This document shows positions 1 to 10,955 of a stretch of 64,000 nucleotides of DNA, piece by piece. The notes under the pieces are model-generated. The model was not told where the DNA came from. It ran no database searches and worked only from the letters and a program-made list of their open reading frames with translations. Position numbers and translations under genes: made by a program. Within the stretch, counting starts at the first letter, position 1. Every line of letters starts with the position of its first letter. Location of the stretch: assembly GCF_019112545.1 (NCBI RefSeq), contig NW_025064887.1, positions 1,490,413-1,554,412 of the forward strand, written 5' to 3'. The DNA is from Guyanagaster necrorhizus. Lineage: Eukaryota > Basidiomycota > Agaricomycetes > Agaricales > Physalacriaceae.

Positions 1-973
1 GGAGTCCCGCACTTTGAGGATACCATAGTAGGATTGTATTAGTAAGTACCATAGTAGAGTATTTAAATATGGCCTTGTATGGCTGGAGGAAAAAGTTTCC
101 AACCCCCACAGTTGCAGTGTATTGGGCACAGAAAGCCTTGCACTCTAGCTCTGGGTTTGTGTTTGTAACTTCAGGCAAGAGAATAGACTAATTATTGAAT
201 ACCCTTGAGAGAGCTGTGAGAACTAAGCGAGGCATCGAAGCTCACGAAGGACTTAAGCTCTGTTTGATAAGAGGTTTTGGATTGCGCTCTAACCTGAGAA
301 TAAGGGAGCGGTGTCTGAAGGGCATCATCTTGAGTTTTTGAGGTATTTGTGATGCGTGGCGCTACAGGTGGCAGAGGTTCAAACCCTTTGGTCTGTCGGA
401 CGGGGTTTTATTGTGTTATTGTGTCTCTGGATCACATAGGTTTGAATCCTGTGGGTCTACAATCGGTTTGGAAGCTTGTGAACAGAGATCTGTGCTCTTT
501 GGCACTTGTGGGCGTGTTTGTGATTGGTTTTGCTTAGAGCGCGAAGCTTTGAGTTGTGTATTGTGTGTGTTAGAGATTAGAGTTTATCTGAGCTGTGCTT
601 GGGACGATTTGGAGAGTTTCAAGAGAGTGTTTCAACGTATTGTATTGAGCTGCAGTACCCTTTGCCTTGAGGCCCGGCAACACCAGTTGCCACCTCTTGT
701 TTTGATAAAACGAAAAGCATTGAGACTTAGAGAGACCTCGGACTGTTGTAAGCACGCTATTACTGTTCACGCACTGTGATCTCATTGAAGAAAACAATTA
801 CCTTTGTTGAATACTACTTTATCGCATTATAATCCCCCCACGAACTAAGAGTTTTGTGTGTGTGTTGGTGTGAGTGTGGTCAGTGGATAATGCTCTGCTG
901 TATCCGTTTTCACCTTGCGCGCACTCAGGTACTCTTCAACGTATCTCTAGTCATGTGGAATTTGGGCTTAACA
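1..973 (+). repeat. 5' LTR-like leader of the chromovirus; only its last ~150 bases match the 3' LTR family
   Basis: The last 31 bases before position 974 (ending GGGCTTAACA) match the end of the LTR at 8450-8988 exactly. The stretch about 820-900 resembles that LTR loosely: an AATCCCCCC / AATACCCC block, then ACTAA-AGTTTT. Further upstream there is no match. Unlike the DNA at 9-17 kb, this stretch still contains many CpGs. A TATTTAAATA box lies near 60-70, and a TGTTAT that could be an LTR start lies at 414. It may be the 5' LTR of a different subfamily, entered part-way by the window, or a chimeric LTR. No protein-coding gene is supported here. Confidence 0.5.
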
Positions 974-1141
974 ATTAGTTCGAGACTTCTCACTTCCCTT
1001 TCTCAGGCCCAACTGTGCTGAGAAACTGAATGCCTCCTGCCTTAAATCCATCTGACTCAAACTTTACTCATGAGTTCTTTGAACTCTTAGCTTCAATCAT
1101 TGGAACATTGATCGGTTTATTGGTGATCATACAGCTGTGCT

Positions 1142-2356
1142 GTGGATGCCAATCAATTACCGCCTGGGCCATTTGATACTATCAAGAGTTCCAGTGCATC
1201 CATACAATCCTCCAAAATGTCACACCAGACCTCCCCCTTCATGACATCCCTGCCTCTGTCTGAAACTCCATCTGACACCCTGAAGAAACAGAAGATGAGC
1301 CTGGGCACTCGAATGAAGAATGTCCTAGGGAAGAGGAGGAGCAGCAGTGACAACACAAGTATCCCCCAAGACCCCTGTCAGCAATCGTCTGAGACCTTGG
1401 AAACCCTTGGGCTACAGAGTTTTGATGACCTCGATCTGACACCCCCATCCCCCCCGCCGAGTGCAGCATCACTGCATCAAGAACAACTGTCGCCCAGTCT
1501 GGAATTGGGCGCCAGGCTAGAGACTCCCTGGATGCTGTTCGGATGGCTCCAGTCATCAGAAGTGCTGACAGGTACCAGTCCCGACACCTCTCATCAACAA
1601 GGAGTGATGGGAGAGGAACAAGGGTCAGTAGTCCTGACCCTTTCTTTGATGACACCAATAGGGATAAGATCCGATACTGGCAAGCAGCATCAAGAGCAGC
1701 CAGTAGACTGGAACAAGGCTGAGGAGGAGCCTCATGCCTACCAAGGTGTGATCCAGTGGTATCAAACTCAATACGACCAACCTCTCACTCCCTTGCCAAC
1801 TATCTCGATACCACAGTCAGCACTCCTGACTCTCCATTCTAGGAACTGGCCACTCCCACCAGTGAGCCTGACCCCTGGACTGGATCAGCCAGAGTCATCT
1901 ATGCCAACAACTACCACCATGGGGAGCCAACACTCCTTGATGATGACCACCCACTATCATACAGGACAGACACTATCGCCGAAACTGATGATATCCCCAT
2001 CTGGAGAGATAGGATACCATCAGACCTCGAATCAATCAGAGATGACGATGAACATATTGACCCCACCGGAGACCTCAAAAGGGTCCTCGATGGGCCGATC
2101 ACTGCCCTTTTTCTCCACCCCAGGTTCTATAGAAACTTCTGCTAGTATCACAGAGCAGTGGTGCCGCCAGCAGAAGGAGAAGAGGAGCAGCCTGATCAGA
2201 AGCCTACTCCTCGACCCAGACCTGACGACACCAAGTCAAGTACTCAGCCTGGACTTACTCACCTCAGAAACCTTCGGCCAGCAAGGCAGTTCCCTCCTCA
2301 AGGGGACTACCGACAAGAGAGCTGAAGGGGATGATAAGGCCGAGGAGGAGGACTAA
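1142..2356 (+). pseudogene. Long open frame in the chromovirus leader (N-terminal gag region, frame uncertain)
   Basis: This frame of 404 codons stays open, which stands out in an element otherwise full of stops. The product would be rich in Ser, Thr, Pro and Gln and shows no domain I recognise. A second frame over about 1480-2130 is broken by stops but reads more like a normal charged protein, for example around 1640-1720 with the motif RDKIRYWQAAS. The true gag N-terminus may therefore be the broken frame and the long one partly a chance shadow. It lies upstream of the gag core and downstream of the LTR leader. Confidence 0.4.
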
Positions 2357-3109
2357 GAGGGCTAAGCAGTGGACCCCATCCTTGAGTGAGGGAGTATTGT
2401 CAGCATAACCATGCACCAAGAACAGGAAAAGAAACAACAGGAACGAGAGGCATGGGAGGAGGAATTTATTCGGTTATACCAAGAGCAGGTAGCCAAATTA
2501 TAGAGGGATGATCACTGGCTATGATTGTCCCTAGGATGAAGGTACACTGCTGCTGATCCCATCAAGCAAGAAGAAATTTTACAGTATGCTGTGACTGAGC
2601 GCGCCATTTTTAATTTCAATCAGCATTTTTTATATTACCAGATGATGGCAATGCCACCATACCAACCAAGGTTTGGCAAATGGGAGGCACCAATACCGTG
2701 GACACCGAGTGTGATGCCACCCAAATCGGCAAACATGGTATCCTCAATCTGAACAGCAACATCAAGATATTCACTTGCCACGTCGGCTGTCCACAGCATG
2801 GCATCTCAGCTAATCTGATCCTATGGGCAGCTGAGAATCTACCACCCAAATCTCTGAACTGGCACAGGGAGCTGATTACTAGGAGGACAGCCACCTTCTG
2901 ATGAAACAACCAGATTGGCTTCAGCTGATGAGAAGAAAGATGACCCTGAGGCCATAGCACAGGGGTGGATCATCAAGGATGGGCAGATTGTATGAAAAGA
3001 AGGGCCGCTGACTCTGAGAAGTCCTATCGCCAATGATGAGTCACTACACTCCTTTTCAGGACCACCGACAGATTGGGCAGGTCTGCCTGGGGGGGAACCC
3101 CCAAATCTG

Positions 3110-4063
3110 ATGTCACCTCTCGATCCGAAGGTGCATATATTGAATGTCAAACTGATGCTCAGGAGGGAGCCCCTTCCTTTTAAAGGGGCTTCAGACGATA
3201 TTGACTGTTTTCTTATGGACTGTGACCAATATTTCCAGGTCTTTGCCTCGTACTTCCTTTATAACATATACAAGATAAACTACACCACCATCTACTTTGA
3301 AGACAAGGCCAAAGTATGGTGGGTACTACTAGCCCTGAACTTCTGGTCAACTATCAGACAACATCACTGCTATCCTTCCTGGGCCACATTAAAACAGATG
3401 ATCTATGACAAGTTCACAGATCCTGCTGTACGGGAAGTCCACAAATCAAAGATGAAGGAATACAAGATGGGTGACAAGGTGGCACCAGATTACTTTGATG
3501 AATTGGAGCGGCTCAGAAAGCTTGCCAGGATCTGGAAGGATGTCGCTGACTCAGGGCAGATGGTCAAGTATATGAAGCGGGGAGTGCCACCTCATTACCT
3601 GAAGACCATCTCAGATCTCAGCTATAATGTGCCGATTGGCTACGACGATTGGAAAGCCTGAATTGTCCTGATGTGGCAAGAACGACAGCAACAGAAGGTG
3701 GAAGCAACAAATCTGTGAGACCAGCACAGGTATCAGGGACAGAGCTCAAAGCCCTTCACTTCTCATGTGACCATGTCCACCAGGTCTGGTGGCTCAGTCT
3801 CAACTTCTCAAAATGACAGGAAGTGAACTGGTAAGAGCCCAAGTACCAGAATGAGCAAGCAGATCAATGTGGATTACCTCAAGAAGGAGGGTAAGTGTTT
3901 CAACTGTGGCCAACCAGGCCACATGGCACGGAACTGTCCAGAGAAGAAGAATAAACACACACAGAAGGATATTAGAGCACAGATTGCTGAATTGATGAAG
4001 GAAGACAATGACCTCGGAGACAACAACAAACTCGAGGAGGGAAAAGACAGGGCCAAGCAGTAG
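3110..4063 (+). pseudogene. gag: Chromovirus gag core and zinc knuckle
   Basis: Positions 3110-3661 encode a Retrotrans_gag-type capsid segment, recognisable by YFEDKAKVWW followed by LKQMIYDKFTDPAVREVHK. After a stop at 3659-3661, 3851-4063 encodes a CCHC zinc knuckle, CFNCGQPGHMARNC (C-x2-C-x4-H-x4-C), followed by a Lys/Glu-rich tail. Gag coats the element RNA and forms the virus-like particle. The frame is broken between the two parts. The same two blocks can be followed, more decayed, on the minus strand at 11,670-11,930 and 11,154-11,441. Confidence 0.8.
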
Positions 4064-4611
4064 GTGATCTGACTGCCTCAGCCAAGGACAAGAGTAATGG
4101 GTCTCATTCTGCTGGACAGATTAACATTTCTCCTTTTATAGTATTACTGCCTATGTCTAAATTATGCATGCATTCAAATATATCTGACCACATTACTCAG
4201 AAACCAGAATTGCCTAAGGAATCAACTTCGATGACTCAAGTGCCAACAAAGGGCCAAAGAGGGCCAGAGAGCCCTAAAGGTACGTCATTATTTAAAATTT
4301 CTCAAGCTAAAAAGGTAAAACAGACTCAACCGCCTTCAGGCTGAACAGGGACAGAGGGCCCCATAACATGGCTCAAACCATTCAATACCGAATGGACTTG
4401 GCGAGCCATCAAGGATGCTAAAAACGAGGCAGTGGCAAAGGCCATACTCAACAATTGGATATACAAGTCCTAAGCCAAGAAAATAATTGATGATATGATC
4501 AGCAGCATGCAAGTTGCAGAATGATGCTGTGCTCTAGAATGGCTTGATGAACTGCATGGACCATAAAAATTCATCCAAAGAGCTAAATCTACAGGAAACG
4601 ACTTATTAGCC

Positions 4612-7600
4612 ATGGCACAGATCAAGATGTTAACATCTCGATCAACCCATGCAGTCACTGCCTTAATTGACAGTGGCTGCACAGGAAGTAGCATCAATCA
4701 AGCTTTCATCAACAAGCATCAATTACCCACTCATGCAACTGCAGCACCTATTCCCATCTATAACACGGATGGAACAAGGAACGAAGCCAGAATGATCACT
4801 GAATACATAGAACTTAGGCTCACCATCGGTGATCATTCAGAACAAATCGATCTAGCAGTCACCAACCTAGGAACAAAGGAAGTATTTCTTGGTCACAACT
4901 GGCTGATCAGACACAATCTGCTAATCAATTGGAAAACTAGACGCATCATCTTTGCCTGATGTCATTACTGGAAGATTCCATTTGAACTACTGGATGAAGA
5001 TCCTGAAGACCAATAGAATGATGAAATGGAAGACAGCAAAACCATTCTCACTATCGATGTGCAAAGGGCCATTAGCATTCAGGCAGTATACCACGCTAAT
5101 GACCTAGCAGCAAAAGCCAATGCTGGAAAAGAGGAGAAGATATTCGAAGAAATGGTACCTGAATGGGCACGCAACTACTGGAATTTATTCAAAAAGGAAA
5201 GTTTCAATGAACTACCCGATGCAAAACCCTGGGACCATGCAATCAAATTAATCCCTAATGCCAATGCTAACCTAGATTGCAAGTGCTATCCACTAGGCAA
5301 TAATGAATAACAAGAGCTAGATAAGTTTCTTGAAGAAAACTTATCTAGTGGAAGGATCTGGCCATCAAAGTCACCAATGGCGTCCCCCTTCTTTTTTGTT
5401 AAAAAGAAGGATGGAAAACTCTGACCAGTACAAGATTATTGGAAGCTCAATGAGATGACGATTAAAAACCATTATCCACTTCTGTTAATCTCAGAATTAA
5501 TAGACAAACTCCAAGGTGTGAAATATTACACTAAACTGGACATCCGGTGGGGATACAACAACATGCGTATTAAGGAGGGCAATGAGTGGAAAGCCGCTTT
5601 TCAAATGAACTATGGATTGTTTGAACCAATGGTTATGTTCTTTGGACTAACCAATTCACCAGCCACCTTCTAGTGGATGATGAATGACATCTTCAAAGAT
5701 CTCATTGCCACAAGGAAGGTCACAATCTACCTGGACAACATACTTATTATGTCCAAAACCAAGGAAGAACACCGAAGAATAGTATGCCAGATACTATCCT
5801 TGATGAGGAAGCATCGACTCTTTCTCAAGGCTGAAAAATATGAATTCGAGGTATTAGAAACAGAATACCTCGAAGTAATTATCAGCGAAGGAAGCATCAG
5901 GATGGACCCCATCAAAGTGGCAGGGGTAACTGAATGGCCGGAACCGACAAAGAAGAAGAAGCTACAATCATTTCTTGGGTTCACCAACTTCTACCGACGG
6001 TTTATCTGGGATTACAACAAAATAGTCTGACCAATGATGCAATTAACTGGAAATTCCCCATAGAGCTGAGGAATTTCCCAATGGGCAGCATTCAATGACC
6101 TTAAACACTGATTAGCCAAAGACATCATTCTAGCTATACCAAGCCAGGATGGGAAGTTCCGAGTGGAAGCCGACTCTAGCAAGAGTGCAGTTGGAGCTGT
6201 ACTCTCACAGAAACAAGATAATAAATGGCAACCAGTCACCTTTATGTCCAAGGCACTCACTGTGACTGAGTGCAACTACGAAATCTATGACAAGAAACTC
6301 CTTGCCATAATGCTTGCTCTTGCCAAATGGTGACATTATCTCATTGGAGCTATCTAGATCTTTGAAATCTAGACCGATCACCAAAACCTCTGATACTTCT
6401 GACAACCTCAAAAGCTTAACCACAGACAAGCCTGGTGGGTCATGAAGCTATCTGAGTACGAGTATATGCTACACCACAAAGCAGGTGTAGCAAACAGGAA
6501 GGCCGATTTCCTCAGCTGCAGGACGGATTATAACCAAGGAGGAGACGACAACAAAGAGGTTGTTTTATTACGACCAGAACACTTTCATGCAATGATTATG
6601 CCCACAGAAGAGGAGATGCATGAACACATCAAAAGTGCCACTTGGGATCCCCACAAGTGGGATCAAAGAATTGCCCCATCACTCAACCATAAGTGTGGGC
6701 TAAAGAACAAAGAGGGATTGATTTGCTATGATGGGCAAATCTATATCCCAAGGGATCAAAGATTGTGTGGTGACATCATCACTATATATCATGATCATGT
6801 GACCACCAGACATCCTGGAATCGCTAAAACTAAGGAATTAGTCTTAAGAGACTATTGGTGGCTAAAAATGGACTACGATATCACCCGATATGTCAAAGCT
6901 TATGAGGCTTGCCAACAAGGCAAGACTTCAACACAACCCAGAGCAGCACCACTCCACCTGAATGAGGTCCCTTCATCACCTTGGACCCACATTTCGGTGG
7001 ATATGATAACTGGGCTTTCCAAATGTGATGGCTATGATGCCATTATCATCATAGTCGATCACTTCTCGAAGGTGATCATCTCAATCGCCTGCTCAACAGA
7101 ATTAACATCCGAAGGATGGGCAAAAATACTATGAGACAACATTTATGCAAAGTATGGCATGCCTCAGATAGTAATTTTGGACAGAGGACCACAATTTGTC
7201 TCCAAATTCTTAGATGACCTGTACCGACTCCTCAACATCAAGAGAAATGCCTCAATGGCATATCACCCACAGATGAATGGCCAAATAGAATGGGCCAACC
7301 AGAAAATTGAAAAGTACTTGTGACTTTTCATCAGCTATCGGCAGGACGACTGGATGGAATGGCTAGCACTAGCAGCATTCCAACACAACAACAGAATTCA
7401 CTCAGCAATGGGTAAAACACCATTCTTTGTGAATTACAGACAAAACCCACCAGTTGCACAAACAGGATGGGTTCACACAACAACACCCACTTCAATGGAC
7501 TTCGCAACAACAATGACAAAGATCCATGAGGAAATGAAGACAGCCTTTGAAAAAGCTGCATCAACAATGATGAAGCAATATGACAAACACTGATGGACAG

Positions 7601-8412
7601 CCTATGAATATTCAACCAATGACAAGGTCTGGTTAGACACTACCAACCTTCATCTGCCATGCCCTAAACAGAAACTGGCAGACAAGTGAACAGGTCCATT
7701 TAAAATCCTAGCCAAGATTGGTAAATCCGCATACAAATTGCAACTGCCAGCAACCTGGAGGATCCATAACATATTCAATGAAACATTATTGACACCATAC
7801 ATGGCACTAGCCTTTCCAAACCAAGGAAAACCACCTCTACCACCACCAGAACTAATCGATAATGAAGAACATTACAAAATCGACGAAATGCTAAACCATA
7901 AAATGCGGAAGGTTAAAGCCTGAGGTGGAGGCATGAAAACAACTGTTGACTATCTAGTCAGCTGGAAAGGCTATGGACCGGAATCAAACCAATGGGTCAA
8001 TGAAAAATATATGAATGCGAAGGATGCCATTCATGACTACGAACATAGGATCAATAAATTGGAGGTGAAGGGGGTCATGTTCAACATTATACCTGCAAAA
8101 ACAGATGCAGCAAAATGCAGAAGGAAGATGACATCTAGCCAGATATACATCAATCAACCTGCAGCCAGCAGAGGACATGTTACAGAGGATGATGGAGATG
8201 ACTCTGTCCATTACTTCAACCAATCTGGCAATACCAGAAAACAGAGAGCAGAGGATGATGAAGATGGCAGTCCGATGGACAAGCCAGAAATGGTGCAGAC
8301 ATACAGCGAAGAGCAATGTGCTATGCCTTTGACCTGTCCAAAACTGGCCTGGAAACCAACAAGCAGCCCAGCAGATCGGCCATCTCCTGCTGGACAGGAT
8401 GACTTACCCTAA
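4612..8412 (+). pseudogene. pol: Chromovirus pol: protease, RT, RNase H, integrase, chromodomain
   Basis: Protease (4612-4959) has the aspartic motif ALIDSGCTGSS. RT (about 5300-6030) has [11 protein letters not shown] and the active-site box reads YLDNI instead of YLDDI. RNase H (about 6050-6430) keeps FRVEADSS and several stops. Integrase (6442-7600) has an HHCC finger whose first Cys is now Tyr (KAYEACQQGK), then HISVDMITG, LDRGPQF and a downstream Glu. A chromodomain at 7933-8050 (YLVSWKGYGPESNQWV) would steer integration to methylated histone chromatin. Stops interrupt RT, RNase H and integrase, for example TAG after PATF near 5672 and TGA near 7132 and 7321. The substitutions are mostly transitions. 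The element cannot make an active polyprotein from this copy. Confidence 0.9.
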
Positions 8413-8434
8413 CCAGACCATCAGGATGATGGTC

Positions 8435-8449
8435 TTAAGAAGGGGGTAA
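8435..8449 (+). other. Polypurine tract upstream of 3' LTR
   Basis: The run AAGAAGGGGGTAA directly precedes the LTR start TGTTATG. In LTR retrotransposons this tract primes plus-strand DNA synthesis. The same block occurs before the LTR at 10,497 (plus) and, inverted, at 14,334-14,350, which helped define all three LTR boundaries. Confidence 0.8.
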
Positions 8450-8988
8450 TGTTATGATTTTTCCTATTTTCTTTCTATTTTTTTTTCTATTTTCTTTTCT
8501 TTTTCCTCAGAAATGACCTCTATCCTTGCTTAGTCAGGGTGCCTAAACCAGCACTTGAAGACTATGAGAACGCTTAGCTCAGCACCCCAGTTGGTCACTC
8601 TTCTATCATAATGCTATACACTGTGAAGGGAGAGACAATGCTCCTTTTGTCCTCAAACTGCAGTGCATGACTACAGCTCTGCAGCAAGACAACAGCTTTT
8701 GTGGAGAGCCTGGCAACAGCAGGGGTAACAGCTCTACGACAGACAAAATCTTTTGTGAATGGTTATTTATAGCATGATAACAGAACAGTATTTAAGTAGC
8801 TTAGTTCTCGCTGTAATACCCCAGTCTTGAACTAAAGTTTTACTTCACCATCTTATCTCGAGCGAACTGCAAACACCTTGACAACACAACGCTAGACACA
8901 CACAAGTGGACTCTGACAGTATAACCTGAAGTGCGAGGTTCTGTCAGTTTATCATGTGTCTCTAGTCATGTGGAATTTGGGCTTAACA
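8450..8988 (+). repeat. 3' LTR of the chromovirus (539 bp)
   Basis: It starts TGTTATGATT and ends GCTTAACA, giving the inverted terminal pentamer TGTTA/TAACA. It contains a pyrimidine-rich start, a TATA-like GTATTTAAGTAG near 8790 and the end block shared with the leader before 974. The next five bases, ACTTC, are a candidate target-site duplication; the left counterpart is not found in the window. Confidence 0.85.
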
Positions 8989-10496
8989 ACTTCAGAGCAA
9001 TAATCATGCTGATAGAGAAAGAAATCCACAAATAAATCAAGAGCATGACATAGAATACATCCAAATTGGACCAATAAATCATGCCATCACTCAATCACAA
9101 ATGAGGATTGATCAAAGAAGAAGGCTTGATCTGTTACAACAACCAGATTTACATTCTGAGAGATGAACATCTTTGAGGGAAAATCATTGCAACTTGCCAT
9201 GATTATGCCACAGCTGAACACCCAGGCATTTTAAAGACTAAAGAATTGGTTCTCTGTGAATACTAGTGGCTAAAACTGGCCAAGACATTGAATGCTATGT
9301 CAAAGGATGTGAAGTCTGCCAGCAGAAAAAATCAACAACACAACCTTGGGCTGCTCCTTTATATCCAAATGAAATACCTGGATCACCATGAACCCATATC
9401 TCCATAGATATAGTCACTGGTCTGTCAGAATGTAATAGCTATAATGTGATCCTCATTATAGTTAATCACTTCTCTAAGATCATCATTCTCATTGCATGCT
9501 TGACTGAGTTAACATCAGAAGGCTGGGCCAAGATCCTCTGAGACAAGATTTATACTAAATATGAAATGCTTCAAGTGGTCATTTCAGACAGAGGTCTCCA
9601 ATTTGTCTTGAAATTCCTTGATGACTTATATCACCTCTTTAACATCCAACAAAACATATCAACTGCCTACCATCTCCAAATGAACAGGCAAACAGAGAGG
9701 GTTAATCAAGAGATCAAAAAGTATCTTTGACTCTTCATTAACTATTGACAGGATGACTGGGTTGGTTGGCTTGCTTTTGCAGCCTTTCAACATAATAACT
9801 GGATTCACTCTACCACTAGTAAAACACTGTTCTTCATAAACTATGGCTATCATTCCAATGTCTTCTATATTCAATGTGTCTATACCACCACATCCACCTC
9901 CTCTAACTTTGCCTCCACCATGACCAAGATCCATAATGAAACTCACACTGCTCTTGAGAAGGCAGCAGTTTTTATGAAAAAGTAATATGACAAACATTGC
10001 ATGCTGGCTTGCATATATAACATTAACAACAAAGTTTGGTTGGACACAACCAATCTCCATCTCCCTCATTCCAAACAGAAACTGGACAACAAATGTATAG
10101 GACTATTTCCAGTCATCATAAAAGTCAGAGCTTCTGCATACAAACTTCAACTCCCAGTTAATTAAAAGGTCTGACATTTTCAATGAATCACTTCTCACTC
10201 TCTTTATTGCATCAGCATTCCTGAACCAACAACAACCATCTCTGCCTCCCACCAACCTCATTGACAAAGAAGAACATCATAAAATCAATCAAGTCCTTAA
10301 CCACTAACTGCAAAAGATATATGCACATAGTGGAGAATCAACAACAATAGTCAATTATCTCATTAGTTGGATGGGCTACAGCCTTGAATCTAACCAATGG
10401 GTAAATGAAAAATAAATGAATGCAGATGAGGCTATATAGGACTATAAATTATCTCTAAATTAAGCCATCAAGATGATAGTCTTAAGAAGGGGGTAA
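8989..10496 (+). mobile_element. Second Ty3/gypsy copy: integrase-to-3' end remnant
   Basis: The sequence begins abruptly in the integrase zinc-finger region and runs to the polypurine tract before 10,497. It aligns with 6590-8449 of the first element: HHCC finger with the Cys pair intact (GCEVCQQKK), HISIDIVTGLSE, ISDRGLQF, and a decayed chromodomain segment ending near 10,430. Stops and frameshifts are scattered throughout. Its left part is missing because the first element's 3' LTR abuts it at 8988/8989, as expected if the first element inserted into this one. I see no CpG in it. Confidence 0.85.
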
Positions 10497-10955
10497 TATT
10501 ATGATTTTTCCACTTTTTTTTTGTTTTAACTCCTATTCATGCTTAGTCAGGGCACCAACCTCAGTGCTTAAGAATGTGGGATCAGCTTAGTCAGCACAAC
10601 AAGCCAGATCAGTCATTGTCTTTTAACATGATAACAACACTTGACAACACACAATCACTCTTTTGTAGATAATAATGATGCCCAAGAACAAAGAGCATAA
10701 TGACTAGAACAGACACAATAGGTAGTATTATTTATATCAATATAGATTGTAGTATATAAGTAGGATGGCTCTTGCTGATATAACTCCAGCTTCAAGCTAA
10801 ATTTTATTCTATCTCACTTTATTCTTAAGCTTACTTGCAAAGGTCTTGAGGCATTTGGTCAACAAAGCACAATAAGTGAACTCTAGTGGACAGTTCAAAT
10901 ATGAAACCATGCTTGTTTATCACATGTTTTGATCATGTGCAACTTGAGTCTAACA
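10497..10955 (+). repeat. 3' LTR of the second gypsy copy (459 bp)
   Basis: It begins TATTATGATTTTTCC, one base changed from the TGTTATG start, and ends GAGTCTAACA. It shares CTTAGTCAGG-type blocks and a TATA-like region (GTATATAAGTAGG near 10,751) with the LTR at 8450-8988, but is shorter and more diverged. It follows a polypurine tract and ends against inverted gypsy sequence. Confidence 0.8.

Larger units (their letters stand above)
974..8988 (+). mobile_element. Degenerate Ty3/gypsy chromovirus LTR retrotransposon
   Basis: The domain order is gag, protease, reverse transcriptase, RNase H, integrase, chromodomain, then a polypurine tract and the 3' LTR. This order with a C-terminal chromodomain defines the chromovirus lineage of Ty3/gypsy (Metaviridae), which is abundant in basidiomycetes. 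Every reading frame is interrupted, mostly by C-to-T or G-to-A type changes: TGA where Arg is expected, TAG where Gln is expected, and Asn for the second Asp of the RT active site. It is therefore dead as an autonomous element. The LTR is followed directly by the sequence starting TTAGTTCGAG, which is conserved in the inverted copy at 13,901 and marks the LTR/leader boundary. I could not assign a tRNA primer-binding site. Confidence 0.9.

Noticed and set aside
1239..1658. 139-codon minus-strand frame in the chromovirus leader
   Set aside because: It mirrors the stop-poor plus strand, has no domain or composition of its own, and lies inside an element transcribed from the plus strand.
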